A stretch of DNA of 10,250 nucleotides from Pseudomonadota bacterium (lineage in GTDB: Bacteria; Myxococcota_A; UBA796; SXON01), in assembly GCA_005776735.1 (NCBI GenBank), contig SXOM01000120.1, positions 1-10,250 on the forward strand. Reading direction: 5' to 3'. Below are positions 1 to 6,729 of this stretch, piece after piece. The notes beneath the pieces were generated by a model, which ran no database searches, had not been told where the DNA came from, and saw nothing but the letters and a program-made list of their open reading frames with translations. A program made the translations under genes and the position numbers. Numbering within the stretch: position 1 is the first letter of the stretch; every line of letters starts with the position of its first letter.

Positions 1-142
1 CAGGGTGTCGGCCCCGGCAGTCCGGCGTGCGCCGCACGGGGCCACCACCTCCCCGACCGCCCGCCGCCGTCGCCCGGGTAGCGCGGGGCGCGCCCGGACC
101 CGCCCGACGTGCGACCGGTCGCGGCGACCCGCCCCGACCCCC
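1..142. other. Non-coding 3' flank of the creatininase gene
   Basis: This stretch lies just downstream of the minus-strand operon's last stop codon and before the left edge. I see no credible start codon with a ribosome-binding site or recognisable protein on either strand; the open frames here look like GC-rich shadows. It holds a cluster of inverted repeats listed separately. A next gene of the operon could begin left of the window. Confidence 0.45.
111..129. repeat. Overlapping inverted repeats downstream of creatininase
   Basis: Positions 111-122 form a perfect 12-bp palindrome (GCGACCGGTCGC). Positions 117-129 form a hairpin with a 5-bp GGTCG/CGACC stem and a 3-nt loop. The two share bases, so they are alternative structures. 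They begin 14 nt past the creatininase stop codon, where an operon-end terminator or RNA-stabilising hairpin would sit. No T-run follows on the transcribed strand, so intrinsic termination is not demonstrated, and short palindromes occur by chance at this GC content. Confidence 0.3.
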
Positions 143-853
143 TCAGGCCAACGCCTCCACGAGGATGGCGCCCAGCTCCTCCAGGAGCCGCTCCCCGAGC
201 TCCGGCGTCGCGCGGGCCGGCGTGCCGAAGTAGGCCTGGGGACCGCCCGCCTCTTCGAAGCAGGTGGCGCCGGCGACGATGCCCGCGCCGAGGTCCGCGG
301 CGACGTCGGGCAACCGCCGGTGCCCGACCACGGTGCGGGGCGCGATCGCCAACATCAGCGACGTCTCGTAGATGCCGCTGTGGCCGTCGAGGGGCGCCGC
401 GGCCTTCGCCAGGCGCTCGGCGTTGCGGCGGCTCCCGACGTTGGGGAAGGCGACGGTGAGCCCGGTGCGCGACTTGACCTGGGCGCACGCCTCGAAGAGC
501 GCGTCGACGTTGGCGGGCTCGAGGTGGGCGTTGGCGATCCCCAGCCGGGATGCCCCCGCGTCGGCCGCGGCGACCAGCACCTCGGCCACGAGCGCGGTCA
601 TCACCGCGGGGCTCACGCCGAGGGTGCCGGGGAAGTTGCGGGCGAAGCGGGTGACGCCGTAGGTGACCGGCGGGAGGACGCGCGCGTCGAGGCGGGCGGC
701 CGCCCGCTCGGCCATCGCGACGGCAATCCGCACGTCGGTGTCGATCGGGAGGTGGGGGCCGTGCGCTTCGCAGGCTCCGGTGGGGAGGATGGCCACGCGC
801 CCGAGGAGCCCGGCCTGGGGAAACCGACGCGGACCGAGGTGGGACCCCTTCAC
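143..853 (-). CDS. Creatininase-family metallohydrolase
   Basis: A 236-residue protein of the creatininase / creatinine amidohydrolase fold, a cytoplasmic metal-dependent family that hydrolyses C-N bonds in cyclic or linear amides and includes MftE-type peptidases. The family signature is at residues 22-40 (LPTGACEAHGPHLP then IDTD), giving probable metal ligands E29, H31 and D40. A second cluster, NAHLEPAN at 108-115, supplies H110 and E112, the HxE spacing of true creatininases rather than the NGHGGN of many relatives. ETS at 163-165 is also typical. I chose the GTG at 851-853: its TG belongs to the ligase's TGA stop (GTGA overlap), and it leaves the usual short leader before the first motif; the frame runs further upstream but that sequence looks non-coding. 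Length is normal. The substrate is unknown; in this context a ring-derived amide or CoA intermediate is possible, but that is inference. Confidence 0.88.
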   Translation of the reverse strand: MKGSHLGPRRFPQAGLLGRVAILPTGACEAHGPHLPIDTDVRIAVAMAERAAARLDARVLPPVTYGVTRFARNFPGTLGVSPAVMTALVAEVLVAAADAGASRLGIANAHLEPANVDALFEACAQVKSRTGLTVAFPNVGSRRNAERLAKAAAPLDGHSGIYETSLMLAIAPRTVVGHRRLPDVAADLGAGIVAGATCFEEAGGPQAYFGTPARATPELGERLLEELGAILVEALA

Positions 854-2352
854 GTCGCGGCCCGCTTGAGCTCGGCGCGCGCCACCTTGCCGCGGTCCGT
901 GCGCGGGAGAACGTCGAGGAAACGCACCTGGCGCGGGTACTTGTGCGGGGCGAGCTGCGACTTCACCCACGCTTGCAGCTCGGTGGCCAGGGCGTCGTCG
1001 CCGGGCGCTCCGTGGGTGGCCACCCACGCGAACGTCGTCGTGAGCCCCTCCCGTTCGACGCCGACGACCGCGACCTCCTGGACCCGCGGGTGGGCGAGCA
1101 GGCAGTTCTCGACCTCGATCGGCGACACGAACACGCCCCCGACCTTGAGCAGGTCGTCGGCCCGGCCGCAGTACCGGAACCGTCCCTCGTCGTCGACACA
1201 GAACTGGTCACCGGTGACCGTCCATGCCCCGCGGAACGTCTGGCGGCTCTTCTCGCGGTCCCCGTGGTACCAGATGGCGTTGGAGTCGCCCTTGATCCAC
1301 AGCGTGCCGATGTCGCCGGGCGGCACGTCGGCGCCGTCGTCGCCGACGATCCGGGCGGTGTAGCCGGGCACGAGGCGGCCCAGGGTGCCCACGCGCACGT
1401 CGCCCGGGCGGTTGGTGATGTAGATGTGGAACATCTCGGCGGAGCCGATGCCGTCGAGGATCTCGACGCCCGTACGCTCCACCCAACGGCGGTACAGCTC
1501 GCCCGGCAGGGCTTCGCCGGCGCTGAGCACCAGGCGCACCGAGGAGAGGTCGGTCGTGGCGCACGCCGGGCTCTCCAACATCCGGTGGATCATCGTGGGC
1601 ACGTTGGTCACGATGGTCGGCCGGAACCGCGCGATGTGCGCGAGCATCCCCTCGGGGGTGGAGCGCTCGGCGAACAGGCACGTGGTCGCGCCGACCGCCC
1701 AGGGGAAGAGCAGGTCGGTCCCGGTGGCGTAGCCGAAGAACAGCTTCGGGACCCCGAGCGTGACGTCGTCCTCGCGGATGCCGAGCACCCCCTTGGCGTA
1801 TTGCTCGGTGTTGAAGACGAAGTCGCCCGCGACGTGCACGCAGCCCTTGGGCTTTCCGGTGCTCCCCGACGAGAAGAGCCACACCGCCGGGTCGTCGGCG
1901 CCGACGTCGCCGTACGGGCAGACGGGCGACTCGGCGGCGAGCTCGTCGGCGTCACGTTCCACCACCACGACCCGCAAGAGGCCCGCCGCCTTCGCGGCCT
2001 TGATGACCGGCGCGTTGGCCTCGTAGAAGCTGCGCTCCGTGACGAGGGCACGCGCCCGCGTGTAACGCAGGTAGTACGCCCAGTCCTCCGGAGGGACGCC
2101 GGGGTTCATCATCGTGATGACCGCCCCGATGCGCACCACGCCGAACCACGCCGCGGCGAACTCCGGCCCGTCGTTGAGCGCGAGCAGCACCCGGTCCTCC
2201 TCGCGGACCCCGGCACGGCGCAGGAGGTTGCCGTAGCGGCACGACGCGTCGTGCATCTGCCGGAACGTCCACGCCCCGTGCTCGGTCCGGAGCGCGACCT
2301 TTTCGGCGCGGAGCGCCAGGTTGTGGTCCAGGAAAGCGGCGGCGAGGTTCAC
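850..2352 (-). CDS. Benzoate-CoA ligase family protein (AMP-forming)
   Basis: A 500-residue ANL-superfamily adenylating enzyme expected to convert an aromatic or similar carboxylic acid, with ATP and CoA, to its acyl-CoA in the cytoplasm. Motifs run in the right order: the phosphate-binding loop near 159-170 (LFSSGSTGKPKG), SAGEALP at 277-283, GIGSAEMFHIYITNRPGD around 301-318, TGD at 380-382, the hinge YCGRADDLLKVGG at 394-406, and the C-terminal catalytic lysine K489 in PRTDRGK. The GSxEMxHI...NRPGDVR block is characteristic of benzoate-CoA ligases and relatives (2-aminobenzoate, 4-hydroxybenzoate) rather than fatty-acid ligases. Length fits the family. The GTG start at 2350-2352 overlaps the upstream dehydrogenase stop by GTGA, implying translational coupling; its own stop overlaps the creatininase start in the same way. 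The frame stays open further upstream but there it reads the dehydrogenase gene out of frame. The exact acid cannot be told from sequence. Confidence 0.92.
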   Translation of the reverse strand: MNLAAAFLDHNLALRAEKVALRTEHGAWTFRQMHDASCRYGNLLRRAGVREEDRVLLALNDGPEFAAAWFGVVRIGAVITMMNPGVPPEDWAYYLRYTRARALVTERSFYEANAPVIKAAKAAGLLRVVVVERDADELAAESPVCPYGDVGADDPAVWLFSSGSTGKPKGCVHVAGDFVFNTEQYAKGVLGIREDDVTLGVPKLFFGYATGTDLLFPWAVGATTCLFAERSTPEGMLAHIARFRPTIVTNVPTMIHRMLESPACATTDLSSVRLVLSAGEALPGELYRRWVERTGVEILDGIGSAEMFHIYITNRPGDVRVGTLGRLVPGYTARIVGDDGADVPPGDIGTLWIKGDSNAIWYHGDREKSRQTFRGAWTVTGDQFCVDDEGRFRYCGRADDLLKVGGVFVSPIEVENCLLAHPRVQEVAVVGVEREGLTTTFAWVATHGAPGDDALATELQAWVKSQLAPHKYPRQVRFLDVLPRTDRGKVARAELKRAAT

Positions 2353-3383
2353 GGGGCCCCCAGGAGGTGCTCGGCCACCGCCGAGTACAGCACGTCGGTG
2401 GCGCCTTCGTAGATGCGGAGCGGGCGGACCGCCCGGTACAGGCGCTGCACGATCGCGTCCTCCTCCACGCCGGCGCCCCCGTGGAGCTGCACCGCCTGGT
2501 CGATGATGCGCTGCGCGGCCTCGGTGGCGACGAGCTTGCCCACGGCACTCTGGTAGCCGGTGCGCTCGGTGGGCCCGGCGGCATCGCGGGTGTGGCAAGC
2601 GTGGAGGGTGGCCAGCGTCGCGGTCTCGAGCTCCACGCCCATCTCGGCGACCCGGAGGCGGACCACGGGCAACGCCGCCAGCGGGGCGCCGAACTGGTGG
2701 CGACGGCGCACGTGGGCGATCGTCTCGTGCAGGGCGCGCGCGGCGAGGCCGACCGCCGCCGCGCCGACGCTCGGCCGGCACCGCTCCAGCGTCGCGAACG
2801 CCAACGCGAACCCCTTGTCGGCCACCTTCGTCGCCGGCGTGCCGTCGAGCTCGAGGCGGCCGATGGAGTGGGCGGCGACGTGCTGCGCGGAGGTGGGCGG
2901 CGCCGCGACGTAGAAGCAGCCCACCGTTTCGCCGACGCGGGCGAAGACCACGGCGCCGTCGGCCTCGGGGGCGTTGCTGATGAAGTGCTTGGTGCCGGTC
3001 AGGCGCCACCCCGCGCCGTCGGGCTCGGCCACGGTGCGGATGCCGCGGACGTCGCTCCCCGCTTCGGGTTCGGTCAGGCCGAAGACGAGCACTCGGCGGC
3101 CGGCCCGCGCTTCGGCCACGACCTCGGGGAGGGCGCCGGCGCGCTCCAGCGGCGTGCAGCCGAGCTCCTGGATGACGAACGCGAGGTCGTCGAGCGGGTC
3201 GCGGTACGCGAGCTGCCGCCGGACCACGGCGAGCGAACGGGTGTCGCGCCGCTCCAGCAGGCCGGCGGCGCCGAGCGCGGCGACGCGGGCGCGGATCGTC
3301 CCCGCCCCCGAGAACGCGGCGGCCCGCGCTTCGAGCACGGCGTGGCCCTCGGCGAAGAAGTAGGCGTGGGTGCGCGTCAGCAT
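2349..3383 (-). CDS. Acyl-CoA dehydrogenase family protein, short N-terminus
   Basis: A 344-residue FAD-dependent acyl-CoA dehydrogenase that should introduce an alpha,beta double bond into a CoA thioester and pass electrons to an electron-transfer flavoprotein. Visible motifs: LTEPEAGSD at 103-111, the substrate/FAD-contacting GTKHFISNA at 130-138, RRRHQFGAP at 226-234, LHGGAGV near 310-316 and IYEGATD at 334-340, whose E336 matches the catalytic base of medium-chain acyl-CoA dehydrogenase. The family usually has about 380 residues; this one is shorter at the N-terminus and lacks the PEEYGG-type segment, instead having a compact stretch (LAYRDPLDDLAFVIQELG at 58-75). That style resembles dehydrogenases I recall beside aromatic-CoA ligases, from memory only. 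The ATG at 3381-3383 is the only reasonable start: no ATG, GTG or TTG lies in frame back to the pseudouridine synthase stop, 28 nt upstream. No clear Shine-Dalgarno is visible. Its stop overlaps the ligase start. Confidence 0.9.
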   Translation of the reverse strand: MLTRTHAYFFAEGHAVLEARAAAFSGAGTIRARVAALGAAGLLERRDTRSLAVVRRQLAYRDPLDDLAFVIQELGCTPLERAGALPEVVAEARAGRRVLVFGLTEPEAGSDVRGIRTVAEPDGAGWRLTGTKHFISNAPEADGAVVFARVGETVGCFYVAAPPTSAQHVAAHSIGRLELDGTPATKVADKGFALAFATLERCRPSVGAAAVGLAARALHETIAHVRRRHQFGAPLAALPVVRLRVAEMGVELETATLATLHACHTRDAAGPTERTGYQSAVGKLVATEAAQRIIDQAVQLHGGAGVEEDAIVQRLYRAVRPLRIYEGATDVLYSAVAEHLLGAP

Positions 3384-3411
3384 CGCCGGCGGCGCCGGGC
3401 GAGGGGAGGGG

Positions 3412-4296
3412 TCATCGCCGCAGCGTATCCGCGCCGCGCACCCGACGGTCGAGGTCGTCGGGGAGGGGCGCCTGCCAGCGGTGCGACCTTCCCGTCCACG
3501 GGTCGCGGAACCCGAGGACGGTCGCGTGCAGTGCGAGCCGGCCGCCGCGCCCGCCCCCGTAGAGGTCGTCGCCGAGGATCGGGTGGCCGCTCTCGGCGAG
3601 GTGGATGCGGACCTGGTGGGTGCGACCGGTCTCCAGGGTCGCCTGCACGAGGGAGCCGCCCGCGAACAGGCCGACCCGGTCGAAGTGGGTGACCGCCACC
3701 TTGGCGTCGGGTGTCCCCGGCGCGGCGGACCCGCGCTTGCCGTCGCCGCGATCGCGGACCAGCTCGCTGCGCACGGTGTGCGCCCCCGCGGGGAAGGTGC
3801 CGCGGACCAGCGCGAGGTACCGGCGCTCGAGGTCGTGCACCTCGAAGAGCGCCTTGAGCCGCACCTGGGTGGGCTCGTCCAGCGCGACCAGGAGGAGCCC
3901 CGACGTCCCCTCGTCGATGCGGTGCACGGCGAAGGCCGCACCGAACCACCGTTCACAAGCCCGCACCACGCTCGGTTCGCGGCGGCCGGGCGCGGGCACG
4001 CTGAGGAAGCCGCTCGGCTTGTGCACCACGCACCACCGGGCGGTGCGCTCGACGACCGCGACCTCCTTGGCGGGGTCGAACCGCGGGCGGTCGGGGTACA
4101 GGCGCAGCCCCTCGGCGGCCGGCCGACCGGGATCGGTGACCGGCGTCGCGTCGATCCACACCTTGCCGGAGGACAAGAGCGCCCGGCCCGCCCGAGCGGG
4201 GTGCCCCTGCCCGGCCAGCCACGAACCGACCGTCTCGGCCGGCCCCCCGCCCGGCGCCGGCGCGCGGCGGTGAAGGTCCCTGTCGTCAGCCGCCAT
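3412..4296 (-). CDS. RluA-family RNA pseudouridine synthase
   Basis: A 294-residue cytoplasmic enzyme that isomerises specific uridines in rRNA or tRNA to pseudouridine. An N-terminal S4-like RNA-binding segment (about 20-66; WLAGQGHPARAGRALLSSG then KVWIDATPV) precedes the catalytic domain. VHKPSG at 91-96, HRIDEGTSGLLLV at 125-137 with catalytic aspartate D128, and ETGRTHQVRIHL with GHPILGDDLYGG at 222-248 are canonical RluA-family signatures. The start is the ATG at 4294-4296; the same frame continues far upstream through the antisense of the lipoprotein gene, but that part is a Val/Ala-rich shadow. It is divergent from the lipoprotein (36 bp apart) and first in the minus-strand run, 28 nt ahead of the dehydrogenase, so it probably shares their transcript without a pathway link. 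The target base (RluA, RluC, RluD or TruC type) cannot be assigned. Confidence 0.93.
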   Translation of the reverse strand: MAADDRDLHRRAPAPGGGPAETVGSWLAGQGHPARAGRALLSSGKVWIDATPVTDPGRPAAEGLRLYPDRPRFDPAKEVAVVERTARWCVVHKPSGFLSVPAPGRREPSVVRACERWFGAAFAVHRIDEGTSGLLLVALDEPTQVRLKALFEVHDLERRYLALVRGTFPAGAHTVRSELVRDRGDGKRGSAAPGTPDAKVAVTHFDRVGLFAGGSLVQATLETGRTHQVRIHLAESGHPILGDDLYGGGRGGRLALHATVLGFRDPWTGRSHRWQAPLPDDLDRRVRGADTLRR

Positions 4297-4312
4297 GATC
4301 CGCGGGTATAAC
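4283..4312 (+). promoter_or_regulatory. Candidate sigma70-type promoter for the MopE-like lipoprotein
   Basis: TATAAC at 4307-4312 matches the -10 consensus at five of six positions and stands out in very GC-rich surroundings. TCGTCA at 4283-4288 matches a -35 box at four of six, with an 18-nt spacer. Transcription would start near 4319, leaving a leader of only about 14 nt before the ATG at 4333, consistent with the absence of a Shine-Dalgarno there. The -35 element falls within the first codons of the divergent pseudouridine synthase gene. This is judged by eye only. Confidence 0.32.
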
Positions 4313-4332
4313 GGGGCCACCCCCGGTGCTCG

Positions 4333-6618
4333 ATGCTGCGTTCGTGTGTGCTGTGCTTGGTCCTCGGTCTGGCCGCCTGTGACTCGGACAAGGACCCCGA
4401 CACCGGCGAGGACACCGATGTCGGCGAGGACACCGGCGACACCGCGGACACCGCCGACACCGGCGACAGCGGCGACACCGGGCCGGTCGACGAGGACCAC
4501 GACACCTACTCGGTCGAAGGCGGGGACTGCGACGATCAGGACCCCGAGGTGCACCCCGGCGCGACCGAGGTCTGGTACGACGGGATCGACCAGGACTGCG
4601 ACGGCGACGACGGCGATCAGGACGGCGACGGGCACGCCAAGTCCGGCTTCGGCGGGACCGACTGCAACGACGACGACGCCACCATCTTCCCCGGTGCGAC
4701 CGAGGTGTGCGACGGCGTGGATCAGGACTGCGACGGCGGCATCGACGAGGACGCGGTCGCGGCCTGGTTCCGCGACGGCGACGCCGACGGGTACGGCGAC
4801 GCGGGCAACCCGCTGGCCGGCTGCACGGGCGCCGACGGGTATGTGAACAACGCCGACGACTGCGACGACGAGAACGCCGCGGTGAACCCGGCGGCGGTCG
4901 ACGAATGCGACGGCAAGGACAACAACTGCGACGGGTCGGTCGACGAAGGTTGGCCCACCGACGCGTGGTACCGCGACGTCGACGGCGATGGGCACGGCGG
5001 CCCCGACGAGTTCATCGCCTCGTGCTACCAGCCGGCCGGCTACGCCGAGAGCTGGCGCGATTGCGACGACGCCGACGCCACGGTGCACCCCGACGCCGAC
5101 GAGGTCTGCGACGGCAAGGACAACGACTGCGACGGCACGGTCGACCCCGACACCTCGGTCGACGCGACGACCTGGTACACCGACGGCGACGGCGACGGCT
5201 TCGGCGACCCGGCGACCGGCTGGACCTCGTGCAGCGATCCGGGCACCCCCGACAACGGCGACGACTGCGACGACGGCGACGCGGGCATCAACCCCGACGC
5301 CGCCGAGAGCTGCAACGGCGTGGACGACGACTGCGACACCCGCATCGACGAAGCGGGGGCCATCGGCGAGCTCACCTGGTACCTCGACGGCGACGGCGAC
5401 GGCTTCGGCGACGCCGCTACCGCCTCGACGTCCTGCGAGGGTGCCGCCGACGAGGTGGCCGACGCGACCGACTGCGACGACGGCGACGCGGCGGTGAGCC
5501 CCGCGGGCACCGAGGCGTGCAACGGCGTGGACGACGACTGTGACACCGACGTGGACGAGGCCGGCGCGACCGGCGAGACCGACTGGTACGCCGACGCCGA
5601 CGGGGACGGCTACGGCGACGGCGCCGCCACGTCGGCCTGCGATGCCCCCGCGGGCCACGTGGCCGCCGACGGCGACTGCGACGACGGCGACGAGCTCGCC
5701 TACCCGGGCGCGGCCGAGCTCTGCGACGGCGTCGACCAGGACTGCGACGGCGCCACCGCTGACGAGGTCGGGGCCGCCACGTGGTTCGACGCGGCCGGCA
5801 CCCCCACCGACGTGAGTGTCGACCTCGCCGCGGGCACGGTCGCCTCGCCGGTGGTCATCGGCGACGCCGCCAGCGCCGACCTCGTGATGAGCGAGGGCAC
5901 CCTGCAGCTCTGCGACGGCACGTGGTACGCGCGCCTGGCCTTCTCCGACCCGGCGTCGGTGGTCGAGGTGGTGGGCTACAACGGGGCCGGTAGCACCGAG
6001 CTCACCATCGCGGCGTCGTCGGGCGGCCCGAACGCGTCGATCGTCTCGGTCACCGACGCCACCCTCACCCTCGACGGCCTGACCCTGCGTGACGGCAGCG
6101 GCACCTCGGGCCTCGCCGGCGGTGGCATCGCGGTTCGGCGGTCGTCGACCTTCTCGGGCTACCCGACCACCCCGAACGTCACGCTCGTCGACTCCATCGT
6201 CACCGAGAACAGCACGGCGTACGGCGGCGGCGTCGCCATCTACGGCTACGGCTGGGTCGACCTGCTCGACAGCCGCATCGAGGGCAACGAGGCCAGCGTC
6301 ATCGGCGGGGCGGTGTGGATGCAGACCTACGGCAAGTTCACGTGCGAAGCCACCGTGCTCGGCGAGGCGGGCGTGGCCGACAACACCGCGCCGACCGCGG
6401 GCGGCGTGTACATCGGGTCGATGTACGGCGGCCAGGTGAGCACCGTGGGCTGCGACTGGGGCCAGGACTCGGCCGGCGACGACAACGCCGACTACGACAT
6501 CCAGCAGAACCCGGCCGCCACCGACCACTACTGTTACCCGAACGCAGCGAGCCTCACGACGACCGTGGCGTGTTCGGGCGGGAGCTGCACCGCGTCGACC
6601 GACAGCACCTGCCCGTAG
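4333..6618 (+). CDS. MopE-like multi-repeat metal-binding lipoprotein with C-terminal beta-helix
   Basis: A 761-residue exported lipoprotein. The signal peptide ends in the lipobox LAAC with Cys16 as the lipidation site. Residues 17-60 are an Asp/Thr/Gly linker. Residues 65-478 hold seven repeats of the form DCDD-x-D-(9-12)-CDG-x-D-x-DCDG, the 'putative metal-binding motif' style of MopE-like proteins. Five are preceded by W-[FY]-x-D-x-D-x-D-G-x-G segments (Trp145, 212, 281, 349, 418) resembling calcium-binding DxDxDG loops. Residues about 570-700 look like a right-handed parallel beta-helix, with glycine turns GGGIAV, GGGVAIYG, GGAVWM and GGVYIG spaced 27-34 residues apart. The tail (707-760) has six Cys and no MYXO-CTERM anchor. 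It is likely surface-exposed and binds divalent cations; copper binding is known for MopE itself but cannot be inferred here. The ATG at 4333 has no ribosome-binding site but is the only start that yields the lipoprotein signal. It is monocistronic, with converging neighbours downstream. Confidence 0.9.
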   Translation: MLRSCVLCLVLGLAACDSDKDPDTGEDTDVGEDTGDTADTADTGDSGDTGPVDEDHDTYSVEGGDCDDQDPEVHPGATEVWYDGIDQDCDGDDGDQDGDGHAKSGFGGTDCNDDDATIFPGATEVCDGVDQDCDGGIDEDAVAAWFRDGDADGYGDAGNPLAGCTGADGYVNNADDCDDENAAVNPAAVDECDGKDNNCDGSVDEGWPTDAWYRDVDGDGHGGPDEFIASCYQPAGYAESWRDCDDADATVHPDADEVCDGKDNDCDGTVDPDTSVDATTWYTDGDGDGFGDPATGWTSCSDPGTPDNGDDCDDGDAGINPDAAESCNGVDDDCDTRIDEAGAIGELTWYLDGDGDGFGDAATASTSCEGAADEVADATDCDDGDAAVSPAGTEACNGVDDDCDTDVDEAGATGETDWYADADGDGYGDGAATSACDAPAGHVAADGDCDDGDELAYPGAAELCDGVDQDCDGATADEVGAATWFDAAGTPTDVSVDLAAGTVASPVVIGDAASADLVMSEGTLQLCDGTWYARLAFSDPASVVEVVGYNGAGSTELTIAASSGGPNASIVSVTDATLTLDGLTLRDGSGTSGLAGGGIAVRRSSTFSGYPTTPNVTLVDSIVTENSTAYGGGVAIYGYGWVDLLDSRIEGNEASVIGGAVWMQTYGKFTCEATVLGEAGVADNTAPTAGGVYIGSMYGGQVSTVGCDWGQDSAGDDNADYDIQQNPAATDHYCYPNAASLTTTVACSGGSCTASTDSTCP
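4429..4482 (+). repeat. 9-nt tandem repeat encoding the DTG/DTA linker
   Basis: Six consecutive copies of a 9-nt unit, GAC-ACC-GGC with small changes (third codon GGC, GCG, GCC or GGG; one ACC to AGC), encode DTG-DTA-DTA-DTG-DSG-DTG at residues 33-50 between the lipid anchor and the first metal motif. Looser copies (DTG-E, DTDVGE) precede it at residues 23-32. It is an acidic, probably disordered spacer, and as an in-frame 9-nt array it could change copy number by slippage without breaking the frame. Confidence 0.75.
4525..5754 (+). repeat. Seven Asp/Cys metal-motif repeats within the lipoprotein
   Basis: Repeats start at residues 65, 110, 176, 243, 311, 380 and 448; from the second on the period is 66-69 residues (about 200 nt). 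Each full unit has three Cys in the DCDD...CDG...DCDG core and one more Cys in the spacer (164, 231, 300, 368, 436), making four per period. Repeat 1 is deviant: the middle CDG reads WYDG without Cys, and its spacer to repeat 2 is short but keeps DxDGDG. Cores fall into look-alike groups: 2 and 7 (CDGVDQDCDG), 3 and 4 (CDGKDN), 5 and 6 (CNGVDDDCDT). Asp is encoded almost only by GAC. Confidence 0.85.
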
Positions 6619-6667
6619 CCCTTCGGGGCGAGGGCCCGCGACCGGCCTGAAGGCGGCAACGGCCGCC
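6618..6667. terminator. Candidate hairpins between convergent genes
   Basis: GCCC-TTCG-GGGC at 6618-6629 is a 4-bp hairpin with a stable UUCG loop whose first base is the lipoprotein's last stop base. GGCGGC-AACG-GCCGCC at 6652-6667 is a perfect 6-bp stem with a 4-nt loop. The second reads equally well from either side and on the minus strand is followed by TT, so it could serve both converging genes. Neither has a real T-run, so factor-independent termination is uncertain. A 12-bp palindrome (6714-6725) lies nearer the TadG stop. Confidence 0.35.
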
Positions 6668-6729
6668 GGCCCTCGCGCGCCGCGGGCCAGTGATCGCCGC
6701 CTTCGGGACGGTCGCGCCGCGGCGCCCGA

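Noticed and set aside
5..2412. Long plus-strand open frames opposite the creatininase and ligase genes.
   Set aside because: They encode Arg/Gly/Pro-rich sequence without domains, while the opposite strand carries complete canonical enzyme motifs.
4297..6528. A stop-free frame on the minus strand across almost the whole lipoprotein gene, joined in frame to the pseudouridine synthase.
   Set aside because: It is the complement of GAC/GGC-rich repeats and gives Val/Ala/Gly-rich, motif-free protein. The plus strand has a signal peptide and clear domains, and the synthase has its own ATG at 4294-4296.
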